DNA of 64,000 nucleotides from Typha latifolia (taxonomy: Eukaryota; Streptophyta; Magnoliopsida; Poales; Typhaceae): assembly GCA_019914945.1 (NCBI GenBank), contig CM034104.1:14397340-14461339 (forward strand), given 5' to 3'. The position numbers and the translations under genes were made by a program. Below the pieces are notes generated by a model. The model saw only the letters and a program-made list of their open reading frames with translations, did no database searches and had not been told where the DNA came from. Below are positions 11,849 through 24,325 of the stretch, piece by piece. Positions within the stretch are counted from its first letter, which is position 1, and each line of letters starts with the position of its first letter.

Positions 11849-13601
11849 CTAGGAACTTCCCTCCCCCTCAATGCCATCCTCGTCTGAAAATGATCAGCAC
11901 AAATGAAAGTTCATTAGACTTTCATGTCGATATATCTACAGAACATTTTAGTAGAGAAAAACCTAATAGTGATACATTTCCACGGACACAAGTTAAAACA
12001 AAACAATTTGAATAATGAAATATCCTAAGCAAGTATATTGATAAGTTAAATCTTATATTTTGTCTTCTACCATAGACAAGTAGACAACATGTCTGTCATC
12101 CGTTCATGAGGAGCTTCAGATAAATAAGAGTCTGAGTCAAGAAGAGCAACCACACATGCCAGATATTTGACCTCATTTTATGACAGCATTCCACTTGGCA
12201 GTAAAGGTAGTAACATAGAACCCGATAGAGAATGTATAAACTTATAGGGGCACATATGTCACAAGAGTTTCTAGTGAAAAGAGCAACATATTCGTAAAAC
12301 ATGGAGTGCATTCAAAATTGAATCGTACAAGTTTATGATTTTACAGATACAAGCTTATTTTGATTTTTGAATCTACAAAAAGTATTGGTAGAACCAAATT
12401 AACAACGATCAGACGCTTACAGGCTTCAATTATTCCAATCCAGAATATAATAGGTTGATGGAATTCAAGAGTAAAGGTATCAGCAAGAAACAATCTTATC
12501 CAGTGATCCTAATATATAACTAACTGCATTCTCAGACCAAAAGCCAGATTTATTCTGTACCAGCAACACTGAATTGTGATTCACCAAGGAGTAGCTCTAT
12601 ACTGTGGGTTCTTTCATTTATTTTCTAGCAGGCATATATATATATATATTTTCAACATCAGGATGATTTCCATTAAGTTTCGAACTGTGAATACTAACTT
12701 ATCCATTTGGCAAGAGGATAAGACTAAGGATGGTTAAGTGAACAAACTAACCTTCAAGGTCTTCTTCTTCATATTCTTCTTCATCTCCTTCCTCTGCATT
12801 TTCCCCATACATGGCATTGAGGTAATCAACAGCAGACGTAGTAAACACCAGCTTCTGTGCATCAAGGATGTCGAACAGGTTGAGCGTCCTCGGCGTCAGC
12901 ATCTTGAGCGTTCCAATATTCCTGCTGCTTAGCATGACGTTATCCGACACTTCCGTCATCAAGAACAGAGCCTTCTGCTTCGGATCTAGTCCCCACCGCT
13001 GCATTGCCGCAATGAAATCCTTAGTCTTGGGCGCCTGGGCAAATTGCTCCTCGAAGTCCTCGACGACGAGAGCGTCTGCGGCAATGGCAGCGCTGGCGAT
13101 GGCGGTGGAGATGGCGAGGCGCTTCTCCTTGCGGTTAATCTTAATGGACCAGTCGCGGGGCTTGGGGCCGAAGATGACGCCACCGCCAGGGCGGAGAGGA
13201 GTGCGCTGGGAGCCGCGGCGGGCTCGGCCCGTCTTCTTCTGGGAGTACGGTTTCTTGCCGCCACCCCGCACCTCACTGCGAGTTAAGGTGGAGGCCGTGC
13301 CTCGCCGCTTGTTCTGGCGGTCGGTGATGAGGGCTCGGTGAACGACGGCGCGGGCGGTGGAGGAAGCGGCAGAGCGGAGGTCGAGGGGGGCCTCGCCGAC
13401 CTTCTCGCCAGAAAAGGAGAGGACAGGGAGTGTGGCGAGCTCGGAACGGACCACAAAGAGAGGGGATTTCTCGTAGGTTTTGGAGGGCGAGCGGGAGGAG
13501 AGGGAAAGAGAGGACTTGAAGCGAGCGCAGAGGGGAGATGAGAGGAAGAGGGAGGAGGAGGAGGAGAAGGAGAGGGAAGCAGATGCCGCTGCAATCGGCA
13601 T
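11849..13601 (-). CDS. RPL4: Chloroplast 50S ribosomal protein L4 (nuclear-encoded)
   Basis: Two exons, 12752-13601 and a 35-nt last exon 11849-11883, encode 294 residues. A Ser/Ala-rich transit peptide (MPIAAASASLSFSSSSS...) of roughly 50 residues is followed by the L4 core: RRGTAST, RGGGKKPYSQKKTGRARRG and FGPKPRDWSIKINRKEKRLA, the last near the universally conserved rRNA-binding loop. The protein is a primary 23S rRNA binder in the plastid large subunit. The C-terminus is an acidic extension (EEGDEEEYEEEDLEG, then EDEDGIEGEGSS) typical of plant plastid L4. The donor GAAG|GTTAGT and acceptor TTTTCAG join in phase. An in-frame ATG 41 codons upstream (13724) would add residues without resemblance to transit peptides; I prefer 13601. 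The gene lies upstream of its own 868-bp intron and in tandem with PXN. Confidence 0.95.
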
Positions 13602-14543
13602 CTTCGAGATGGAGTTGGAAGAGTTGTGGGTCGATGGGGGTAGACTTTCACAATTCGGAGAGGAGGCGAGAGAGGGAGCGAGCGAGAAGGGTGTGTTATC
13701 CGTTATCCACTGACCACAATGCATACATTAACCTCTCCTCTTTTTCTTTTTTTCCCTACTCTGTCTATTTTCTACATTAAAACAAAAAAAAAGAAGTAAT
13801 TGTCAAACTATTATTGACAGTTAACAACAGGAACTTTAGGATATTGGTCAAATTCTAGATTAATGCACTAATATGATAGAACTTTTCTTTGTTTCGATTA
13901 AATAATTTTATAGTAATTAAATAGCTCTTAACAGACATAGAACTTCCTCCTGTTGCATGCCGAATTGGGGATGCAAAATAAAAGGGAGGGCCGTACCATA
14001 ATATCTTTCTTTAGTTTATTCTCATTTCCTCCTTCCGTCCAACGTTTAGCTCGTTCCTTTTGGTTTTTCGAACTAACAAGTCTAACATAATTTAATTTAA
14101 CTAAACTTTCACCTGAGGGAACGAAGACGAAATTAAGCTGCTAAACTCCAGCAATTTGTTAACCATACGGTCCATCAGCTTTTGAAGGAAAAAAAAAAAA
14201 CAGCTAGACAGCAAGATAACCTATGCGAATTATGAATACAAGATAAGCTACTAATTGGAAAAAACATGTATGCTTATACTAATCTTGATATAAATTTACT
14301 CTTGACATTTTAATTTCCAGGAGTGTTACATTTGAATACATAATTGGACAGCTGACCAGGAATCAATGAAGTTTTATTCCCCCTCTTCGTGAGGCAGCAG
14401 TGTTGCTACTCATCATTTTTCCGGGGATAAGGAACAACCTTCCATGAACTCCTCTCTATATGGGAATAATCGACATAGAATTGACTTTTTGAGTACCTGA
14501 CATTATTGAGAAGAAATACAAAGACAAGAAAAGGAAACCTAAA
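13602..14543. other. RPL4 promoter and PXN 3' flank
   Basis: The left end (about 13602-13790) should carry the RPL4 leader and promoter, which is pyrimidine-rich in the sense direction. The remainder is AT-rich and ends in the PXN 3' UTR. I see no further gene. Confidence 0.5.
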
Positions 14544-17500
14544 TTATTTAGATGATTTTTGTCTTGAATATTTTAGCCTGAGGTCCCCAGTCACCACCAA
14601 ACGAGCTGCCCTTACCAGCTCTTCCTTGACCATAAACAGGACTGCTGCAGCAAAGACGCTCTGCACAATTTTTGTGCTCATTCCATTATACAGACCTGAT
14701 AAGCCTTCGTACCGCAACATCTTTGTAATTGCATCAAATGTGCCTGAACCCAAGAAAGAAGGAAAGAAAAATGAAATACATCCAAAACTCAATGCTGTTG
14801 CTACCGCAATCATAATATGAGAGATAATGCGAAGAACAATCATGCTAGTGGCTGACAGCTGATCTGACCCTAGACCCTAGAATAATTATGCATCAAACAC
14901 AAGCCAGCAAAGGTAGCCAGGTTTTCTCGATCTACTGAAATGTTTATCCAGAACTATTAGAAGAAAAGGTATAAGTTAAACCACTTTATCAGCCACCCAG
15001 CTTTTTTATGAGTGAAAAAGTAAGCTATAGGTGAGATAAAATAAGCCACACTACATTGGAACTAAAATATTTGCATCAAATAGCAGATCACATACCTTTA
15101 TAATGATGCCTTCTGTCACCATCAAGTCTTTGTTTCACCTGAAGTCGTGACTACAAAATCAGCATCAGGCAATTGAGTTAGAATCAGACAATCAAAGGGA
15201 GGAGTATCTGAATGGCCAGGCTAAAAAGTTCTCACCTTGACAACTAAAAGAGGATATGTAATAACCGTTGCACCAAGTTTTGCAATAGCTCCGAGGAGAA
15301 AAATCTGAACAAGGATATTAGTAATAACAGGGCACACGAATGAGTTTGCCAAAATAATAGTATATTCCTATATCAAAAGCACTATAGAAACTTTTCTCAT
15401 GAGAAAACCCCTGTATTTTCCAGCGGTCAACTAATATTGTACCTTCTTGGAAGGAAAGCTATAGAAATTTACCTCCAGGGCAGTTAATCCATCAGCACCC
15501 TTCAAGTTTGAGGCACGTTTCTGTTTCAACTTCTTTAATAGAGTCTCATAGAGCATGAATTGGATGGCAGGGTTGCTAACCTGCAACGAAATAGTAAGAA
15601 AACCAACAACTTCCAGTAAGATATACAAAGCATAAACTCACCCTACCATTATCAGAGTTGGAATTACACCTTTCCAGAATCCCATAAGTCCAGCTTCATC
15701 ATAGAGTTCCTGAACCTGAAAAGTGAAACCAACTAAACTAATGGAGGACACTTTGTAAAGCAAGTAATGATGCTACAGATGCATGCAACATATACTTGTC
15801 CCAAACACCGAGATTTAGTTCATCATCCAAATCTTGCAGTGACACCAGAGAGAGCTGGCAATTCAGTAAAAGCTCCAAGAAAGAAGCGAATTTACAATAT
15901 CTAAATCAAATTAGTCCATAGAAAGAACTTTCCTTAGCAAAACCATGCCAAACCAATGACCAAGGTAGCAATGACTATTGAATATCAAAAAGAAAAATGA
16001 TCAACAAGTTTAAATAGCACAAAGTCAAATATTGTTTCAGATTTCAATCCATTAGGCACAAGGCAATATAGTTGGCCAATGTATTGAAAGGCGGCCATAA
16101 GCGGTCACCCCACCGCATAGTGCCTACGCGGAAGGTGGATGCTAAGGTAGTATAGTATTTTTAATATATAAAAATTAAAATAATTATATATATATACTAA
16201 AATATAATTATAATTCACAACCATAATAACAAGAAGTTCACAATCATAACAAATAATATGATCAAAATCACAATTTTAGTGTTACAACTTGGAACTAAAA
16301 ATTATCAATGCCTATAACCATTTCTCTTTGTAAGGTTTTTGGTAATTAACAAATGTGTACAAAATTATTTAAACGTGTTCATATTTTTATTGGTTAGTTC
16401 ACTTTAGCATCTAATCCATTAGCTAACAGGGGGCCAAATGCCAAAGTGGGCTGCCCAGCACCAAGCACCAAGGCAGCCTACCAAGATCACCATGTCGGTC
16501 CTCCCCATTCCCCACTGCAATGTTATTTTGCAGGGTAGCTGCCTTGAGCACCATTGAAAATATTGTGGCTGGCAGTAAAAGGGCATCCAAATAAATGATT
16601 CAAACTACATCTTCTATTGGGCAAACATACATTGGTCGCCTGTAGACATGATCATCGGGCCGGGTTCGGGCCGGGCTCTTCGGGCCAACCGGGCTTAAGT
16701 ATTTGTCCATGGCCCGACCCACCAATCACTCGGGCCGGGCCGGGTTCGGGCCGGGCTAGAATAGTCTAGCCCGTTACCGCCCGTTGGCCCGTGAGAGATC
16801 GGGCTAACCGGTCGGGCCGGGCCGGCCTGACCCACCAATCACTTGGCCCAACCCATATTTTAGCTATTTTTAGAATTTTTTAACTATTAGCTTATTTTAA
16901 AAATATATATATTTATATTCCTCCATTTTAAAAAAATTAAAAAAAATTAAATTTTTTTAAATGTGTGCTTAAAATAATGCAAAATGGTATAATACCAAAA
17001 TATTTTTACTGTAGCAATGGTAAAAATACTGTAGCAGAAGGGCAAAGTACTGTAGCAGACGGGCGGGCTTAGTTGCGGGCTTTCGGGCCGGGTCGGGCGG
17101 GCAAAGAGCTGGCCTGTGCCGCCCATGGGTAGTTCGGGCTCGGGCCGGGCCGGGCTTAGCCCGGTCCAAACCGGGCCGGGTCGGGCCGGGCACGAGCGGG
17201 CCAGGCCAATTGATCATGTCTAGTCGCCTGTGCACCTTAGAGCTGTACTCTTGATTTCCTATAAATTCAAAAGAGCATGAAAATGGTCCAAACTAATCCC
17301 AAATGATTCAACTAATACTGAGACAAGAAAATAGAGCAGGCGTAGCCCTTCTACTAATACTCGAGAAGGCTTCGGCCTCCATTAGAATAGCGGCGCTGGT
17401 GATAGTTGGGGGTTCTCCTTCTACCGGTGTTTCAGCAGCAGCCCTTTTACTCGTCGTTGCTCTCGTGGTGGTCATAGAGGAGGAAGGACTCGCTCTGATA

Positions 17501-20500
17501 TCACTATCGTAGTTTACGGTGGGGTGATGGGGTGAGCTAGGCTTGTAGTGAAGCTGGGTTGATGTAGGTTGTGGTGAGGTCTGGTGGAGGGGATCAGAGT
17601 GTAGCTGATGGAGGTGCTCAGTGTGGGAAGCTTGCAGGTGAACTAGGCTTGAGGGTGGAAGGTCGAGGAAGCTAGCTTGCAGTGATCGTGGTTGTGTCGT
17701 GGTTTGCGGTGGGGGTGATGGGGTGAGCTAGTCTGGCGGTGAAGCTGGGCTGATGTGGGTTGTGGTGAGGTCTGGTGGAGGGGATTGAGTGCAGCTGATA
17801 GAGGTGTTTGGTGTGGGAAGCTTGCAGGTGAGCTGGGCTTGCTGGTGAAGGGTCGAGGAAGCTGGGCTGCGGTGGTTGTAGTTGAAGATGGAGAGTGATT
17901 GGGTGAGCTGCGATTGGAGAGGGCTGCAGTTGTTGTGCAATTGGGGCTGCGGTTAGCTTTGGGTGAGCTGATGCTAAGGGAACAGCTAGTGAGGCTGACA
18001 TGAGGTGAAAGAGAGAGAGAGATAGAGAGTGGGGGAAGAAGACAGTGAGAGGAAGGGGGTTCGGATGGTGGCCACGGTATGGGCGCCACCAGTTGTTAAA
18101 AGAGTTTAGAGAGAGAGGGGGAGGAAATTAGGGCAATTCTATTCACGCCTTCTTTGGGTGCTTACCACACCTCATATAGTGGCTATCCAAGCTTAGATGA
18201 CTTGCCCTCCAAGTAAAGCTGAAATGAACTAGACTAGATTTAACCCAACACACCAAGTAGTGAAATACATGACTCAACTAGACCAAGTGCAGGGATAAAA
18301 ATAGACTCATGACAAAACCAACCAGATCTAAGCTGGTTCACAACAACTAATCCTAAATGTAACATCCCTAATAATAATAATAATAATAATAAAATTGGGT
18401 GAGCACGTGCGCCGAGCTTAAGCACGCACATGCGACCCTTTCCTCTCTTCCCTTCTCACTCTTTTTCCTCTTCTCCTTCTTTCCTTATTTTTCTTTTTCT
18501 TCCTTCTCCACGCCTGCAGTTGCCATTAGCCCTTTTGGGATGCTGTCGCGCCGGAGCATCACCAGGCCCGCTGATCCCTAGAATCGAAGCATCGGAGCTA
18601 CCATATTCTTTAGGTAAGTTTAATTTAAAATTCATTAGATAGATTGTTCTTCCATGACCTTTCCTCCTCTTGATTCCGCCGAAAATTCAATTAGCTGGCG
18701 GCCTCGTGCCTTGCCGACCCCGTTAGCTTCCCCTTCCCCTTTTCTTGCTGATGGTGCCCTCTGTGGACCATCCCGTGCCCCGGTGGAGGCTACATGTGGT
18801 AGCCTCCCCTCGGCGGTTTTCAAGCTGGTTGCCGGCCATCTTGATCAGCGTCGCCCTTCTCTGTGCAGTGGAAAAGCTTCCCTTCCTCGCAGGGATGCCC
18901 TTGATGACATTCTTTGGAGACCTCGTGGCTAGAGCTGCCAGGCGACCCGTCGCCTTGGCCGCCTCTAGCGGCTACGCTCCCCCTCAGCTAGAGGGAGGGT
19001 GCCGGTGGGGTCGGTCCAGTGCCCGGTGGCCGGTAGCTTCCCCTCCTTGCTGTTCGAGCATTTGGTTGCACTCTGGGTGGCTGTTGGCCCCTCCGCCGGC
19101 GAGGTTAGGCCAGTGTGCCGGCTCAACTGTCAGTGGCGATGCTCGCCGACAGCACCTTCCATTCTCTTCCTCGTCTAGGCTGGGTTAAGTAGAGGGGAGG
19201 TTGGTTGGGGTGGGTCGAGCCATACCTTTATGGGCTGTGGCCTAGCTCGAGGCTAGTTGGGGTGGGTCGAGCCTTGCCTTGGTGGGATTAGGTCTAGCCT
19301 GAGGCTGCTTGGGTGGGGTCGAGCCCTGCCTTTGGTGGGTTGCGACCCGGCTGAGGCCGCTTGGGTGGGCTACAACCCAACCTAAGTGGGGGTTTGTGTT
19401 GGGTGTCGGGTTTGGGCTGGGTGTAGCCCAAACCATGTGGTTGTGGGTTGGGCTTTCTTTTTTATTTGGGCCTAGGACTGATTGGCCCATGTGTTTTTAA
19501 TTATTTTTTAAATTGTGGTAAAATATTTTTATCTTTTTTATTTAATGATCATTGTCAAGTCGAGCTTTAATTAACTTTTTTTAGGATAGCTTGCTAATTA
19601 TAATAATTATTGCAAATCAATTTTAATGAATTAGATTGTGGCCTTTGAGTATCATTGTTAATTGCTCCTAAATAAGAATTAGCTCTAAGTAGAGTTTAGC
19701 ATGGTCAATTATAATTTTGGTTAAATTAATTGTAACAAAGGAGTTGGCGATCAAGGTGTATTCGTATTAATTGCTCCTAAAAGGAGAATTAATACGGTTC
19801 AATATAAAGTCAGGGTATTAAGCAAATTACACTATTTAACGAAGCTTATTAATTAAATGTTGACTAAGTAAATTACTGTAAATTAATAATAATGATATGA
19901 ACGATAATTTAAGGTAAATTATTTTAATTGTGCTTAATAACGGGTGAAGCGTTGGTATAGTTGTGCCAGTCTTATTTGACTAATAAATATGAGAATTTTT
20001 AAATGGACCTACCCAAGCCTATAGTGGATGTCAGTAAGATTATATAATTAATCGGTGAGAGATATTTGTGCTTATTTTTTTATTACTTTTCTTATCGAGG
20101 TGGACTCTGTACACTATGAAGATGATCCCGTGGTGCAATTGCAAGAAAGCGATATCATGCAAGAGAAGTTTCTATAATCTAAGAGTAATGTAAAGAATGA
20201 AATAATTTATCTTATGATATCATCATATTTATATCATGCATGTGCATATATTTTTTTACTATTATTATTGCATGTTGTGCATGTTAATTTTATTTTGTTG
20301 TTCTGTAAAATTTCGCGTATCATAATTTCTACGCATATTTATTAGACATAATCATGTGTTAGCACAAAATATATGATAACAATTAAGTTCCATTATGCTT
20401 ATTGTGATGTATACTATCATGTCATTTACACACGTGTATGACCATAAAAGGGTGACTGCTGCGTCTCGACAGTAACCGATACCTCCCCAGCCAGGGTTAA

Positions 20501-23500
20501 AAGCAGGGGATCTTATTATACATATATATTAGGGTCCATGCTTGAGGTCTCAGTCTATTGATCATAGACAGTCAGATAGCCGTTTTGCCGGGTAATAGGC
20601 GATTTACTGTCGATCAACAAGAAATACCTTTTAGGGTATTTAAGATAGAGAGAGAAGAGTAGGATGACATAGATCTAGCGGTACCTGATGACGCATGGTG
20701 AGAGCATCCGTGGGCAACATCTCATAATTTTTGCACTGTAGTGCAATAATGTGGAATTGAGGGCTTGAATAGTGGTATCAATGTGCGATACTAACCTATG
20801 TGATGGACTTATGATTGATGTCCTTAGTCTACGATGGCGAACAATCAATCATATTGTTTGCTGGGTGACGGGATGGCTAGTTACCGCTAAAATCTACCCT
20901 CCCTTGTAGGTTTGGTCGAGTGTGAGTGTTGATGTCGCCTTCGGGCGTAGCTCTACATGAGCTTAAGTTACAGATTTAGTAGTCTGAGATGATCTATATC
21001 ATTTGGGTAGTGTTGACATAGCCTATGCATGATAGATTATTGATTGCTAATGCATATGTGCATTAGATGAACATGTTGAGTATGAGGTATTGATGCATTG
21101 ATTTGATCATGATACGCATATTTATATTTAATTATTGTTGCATCGTTGGTTATACTACTTATAGACTATAGAAGTACTTGTTGGACTTTATGTTCACCAC
21201 CTTCTGGTGAAAAAACTTTCAAATTTGTAGAAGGCCTCGAGCCCGTGAAAGATCTGGAGAAGACTCATTTATAGTTTTCTTTTTATTTATTTTATTCTTG
21301 TAAACTTAAGCTTGATAGCTTGTCGCTACAGCCCACATTAGGATCTATTTGTGGATATGTATTTTCAGAGCTGTTGTGGTCTTTGCTGTTATGAGTTTGT
21401 TTTGTCTGTATTATTTGTGAAAATATGATATTTTTTTTTATATATTGTGTTAAAACATTGACCAGCAAGTCACATGATAACCATGTAAGTTCTACCCACG
21501 CGAGGGTTACGTGTATTTGATGGCGAGTGTTACACTAATGATTCAACTAATGCTAAGACAAGAAAAAAGAAAAAGAAAAAGAAAAAAAGGGAACAAACAT
21601 AAGAGCAAGGACTGTTGCTGTTGATAGTTTGGCTACCAAAACAAGCAGTTGACACAAATTTCAGGATAAGAGCAAGAAGGGAAGAGTGTAATGCAAGAAA
21701 ACAGAGCCAGATTGGTCAACTAATATCAAAACCATGCAGCCAAATAAGAAGCCAAAAGGAAATATCACTTCATTCTCACAAACAGGTGGTGTGCAGACTG
21801 CACAGTAAACAGCTCTAATGTTGGTTAGAAAAACGGAATACAGAGAGATGAATCAAAGAAAAGCCACAAAGAAGGTTCGGCAACCTTTGTTAAAGAAAGA
21901 GGAATAGCCAGGTAAAGCAGAAATAAATGATTGTTACCTGTTGTCACTTGGTCGTCAGATATTTTTGCTTAAGTACAGAAACTCTTAAGAATAAGCATGT
22001 GCATCTGATAATTACACGAAGACAACTGATGAAATATGCAGTGGTCAGTTATGGCTTAAGCCCAAGTAAGTAATACAGGATAGATGTGGTAACTGGTAAA
22101 CATAAGATGAGAAAATGTTCACACATGTATTCATTCTAATACTTTCTTTATGTGCAAACATTGTTCAAAAAAATCTGTAAATAAAAAAACTAGCATCTGC
22201 AATTGTGAAGCTACAAATGTCTTGCATACTAATCCACTCTACATAAAAATATCTGTAACATTAATGACTAGATGATCCTAATAATAATGCTTTGAAAGAT
22301 CTTTATTCTCAATACTCGAGACAAGTTACTATATTCTGCCTCAGCATATATAATCTAGATATGTAAAAGTGGAGCAATACGTACAACATGGCTAGCTCTG
22401 TAAGGAGCATTCTCAGTAACTGCATATTGTATGGCTTCATGTGAAGCACATGGTGAGCCATGACTAGGTAGTGTCTTGTTTGCCTTTCTGTGTGCCTGCC
22501 AGGTGAAGAAACGCACGGTATCATGTTAGCAAGCAAAACCAAACTTGGGAGAAATAATAATTTCCATTTTCCATGAAATATCAACTTAAGAGAGCACACA
22601 TTATGTTTTTGAAAAGTGTGTTGGAAGACTGCCACACTAAAGGCTAAAGAGGAATGACAACATACTGGTTTTATACCTGCAGACGTGTAACTACTACCCA
22701 GATAGGATTTGTTAGCAGCACATTTACACATCTGCACACAGAGAGAAAGGGACCAATTTAGTAGCATGCCGGGTAAGCTGGGATATGAAACACCATTCCA
22801 TCCTGGTTACCTGCCTTAAATGTTTAGAAGTTCTAATCTATGTACCAACGTGAGCCAATATTTTTGATGTAGTTATGATAAACATAAAAAAATTATTTGG
22901 TACATAGAGAATAAGAATTTTTGATATCCAACCCACTGAGAACAATCAGAAATATAAGAAAACTAACCGTGTTACTTACCCAGATAGTGCAGCAACAGAG
23001 AGTGATTCCAACATGCCAACAGATCCATCGCCAATTCCTTTCTTCCAACGATCAAGAGCAGCAGTTTCTGCCCTGTTCCGAAATATTTGGTAGAAATAGT
23101 AATATACACCCTACACCAAATATTGTTACAAATTTTGTGAGGAAGTCCACCAGCCTGGTATTAAGTTTAAGTCTAACAGCATTACCAGTAACATGCTGTA
23201 AAATTACTGCAACACTACAAGACCATTGCAGAGGAGAAATTAGACAATTCAAGTACAGAATACGATTACTCCATCCCGGCTAGTTTCACAAATAGACCAA
23301 GTCATACATTGTCTAATTAATAGACGCAAATAACACTACTGACTGAAATCAAAGTATTTCATCGTGTGTTTGGGAGTATAATGAAGTTTGATAATTGATG
23401 AATGGAAAATTTTATTTACCCACCCAGAGGGATCAACGTTGATGTTCTATATTGGCTAAAACAGAATGAAAATCGGCATAACTATTGATAAGACTCTAAA

Positions 23501-24211
23501 TATAACGTGGAAAAAAATTTAGGGCAATTGACCAGGCTGCAAGCTAGTGAGATCCAAACAGTTCCAACCTATCGGTACCAAGATGTAATGGAGCAGGCAC
23601 ACAGCACGAGAAACTTGTAATTAAAATAAGAAAAAAATGGAGAAAGAGAGAGGGTGGGCACGTGCGCACGTCAGGAGCAAAAGATTACACACTCACCTGC
23701 GACGCCGCCGTGCCGCCCAGCGACGGCATTAACCCACCGTACAGCCGTTCCCATCCCTCATGCTTCACCACCTAATTACCAGCAGTTTGGTTTAGAAAGA
23801 AGAGAAATAAATCATATACGAATCAATAAATAATATCGAGGTCGGAGTAGAGAGCAAGTGCGAGAGAGAGACCATGTACATCTGCCGCATGGTTCCATCT
23901 TTGGAGCTGGACTTGGACGGATCGCGTTCTGTCTGTTGACGAGTATTGACCTGTATACGTGTGCGATCCAGGCGATGTTAGATTCTCGTCGATCACCGGC
24001 TAATTTATATATTAAAAAAAAAACAAGGGGGGGAAGAGCAAACTAAGCTATTCCTCTCCTTTTGCCTTCTTTTCCCCCTTCGAAACAAAGGTAAAGCATA
24101 GAGAAGGAAGCGTAGGGTTTAGATCCGTACGGTTTGGAGTGGGTAGGTGAGGAGCTGAGCGATGATCCCTCCTGCCGCGCCGGCCAAGCCGTTGATCAAA
24201 GCATCCGACAT
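14544..24211 (-). CDS. PXN: Peroxisomal NAD carrier PXN (mitochondrial carrier family)
   Basis: Eleven exons encode 343 residues: 24131-24211, 23873-23950, 23697-23771, 22980-23110, 22677-22731, 22385-22495, 15647-15715, 15473-15580, 15236-15304, 15096-15150 and 14544-14743. Phases agree throughout. The three carrier repeats are visible, each with its signature: TYPLQTVNTRQQ near residue 23, TNPIWVVVTRLQ near the middle, and TYPLLVVKSRLQ in the third. Other hallmark stretches are GVYYYFYQIFRNRAE, GFWKGVIPTLIM, SNPAIQFMLYE and GMSTKIVQSVFAAAVLFMVKEEL. Together they match Arabidopsis PXN, which exchanges NAD for AMP across the peroxisomal membrane and supports fatty-acid beta-oxidation. Intron 6 is 6.7 kb because of transposon insertions, yet the coding sequence is intact. 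The segment between repeats 1 and 2 (KANKTLPSHGSPCASHEA) is the family's variable loop. Confidence 0.95.
16643..17222. mobile_element. hAT-type MITE, GGGCC-rich
   Basis: A 580-bp non-autonomous element. Its 12-bp terminal inverted repeat is TAGACATGATCA, with TGATCATGTCTA at the right end. It is flanked by a perfect 8-bp target duplication, GTCGCCTG (16635-16642 and 17223-17230). An 8-bp duplication is diagnostic of the hAT superfamily. Both subterminal regions are arrays of GGGCCGGG-like motifs around an AT-rich core. No transposase is present. Confidence 0.88.
17303..17331 (+). repeat. Left copy of a 29-bp direct repeat
   Basis: This copy starts ATGATTCAACTAATACTGAG and recurs at 21538-21566 with two mismatches. 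The pair brackets 4.2 kb of repetitive DNA inside PXN intron 6. It is longer than a normal LTR target duplication. A partial third copy (CAACTAATCCTAA) begins at 18344, just left of the probable solo LTR. Confidence 0.8.
17513..17887. repeat. 190-bp imperfect tandem duplication
   Basis: Two diverged units (17513-17702, 17703-17887) share GGTGATGGGGTGAGCTAG near the start, GGTTGTGGTGAGGTCTGGTG in the middle and GTGTGGGAAGCTTGCAGGTG later. Long open frames on the minus strand here are low-complexity (Ser/Pro/His/Thr) and are not taken as genes. Origin is unknown; it lies in PXN intron 6. Confidence 0.75.
18358..21534. mobile_element. Probable solo LTR of a long-LTR retrotransposon
   Basis: This 3,177-bp segment begins TGTAACATCCC and ends GAGTGTTACA. 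It therefore has the TG...CA ends and a short inverted repeat (TGTAACA/TGTTACA) typical of Ty3/gypsy LTRs. The flanks are CTAAA (18353-18357) and CTAAT (21535-21539), a 5-bp target duplication with one mismatch. No primer-binding site, gag or pol is visible on either side, hence solo LTR. Del/Tekay chromoviruses have LTRs of this size and start, which is a resemblance only. A degenerate array of about 60-bp units (GGGTGGGTCGAGCC-like) lies at 19190-19380. Confidence 0.68.
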
Positions 24212-24265
24212 CCCTTCCTCACCACCTCACGGACCAAGAAGAAGAAAGAAATAGAGAGAAAGAGA

Positions 24266-24325
<60 letters not shown>

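Larger units (their letters stand above)
15716..22384 (-). other. PXN intron 6, enlarged by nested transposons
   Basis: This intron splits the PXN coding sequence between RASHV and VQELYDEAG. It holds a MITE (16643-17222), a 190-bp tandem pair (17513-17887), a probable solo LTR (18358-21534) and a stretch near 16080-16140 (AAAGGCGGCCATAAGCGG...) that looks like another degraded element. Splice signals at both ends are intact. Confidence 0.85.

Noticed and set aside
12868..13651. Several long open frames on both strands opposite RPL4
   Set aside because: They are shadows of the GC-rich RPL4 coding exon, which alone shows ribosomal protein motifs.
17494..17506. GCTCTGATATCAC, the reverse complement of a primer-binding-like site
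   Set aside because: No LTR end (CA) precedes it in the minus orientation and no matching LTR pair was found, so a retrotransposon could not be supported.
17643..18089. A 148-residue open frame on the minus strand
   Set aside because: It is Ser/Pro/His/Thr-rich low-complexity sequence overlapping a tandem repeat in a PXN intron, with other frames equally open and no family resemblance.
18745..19188. A 147-residue open frame on the plus strand
   Set aside because: It lies within GC-richer sequence of the probable solo LTR; no recognisable retrotransposon or cellular domain and no codon pattern of a gene.
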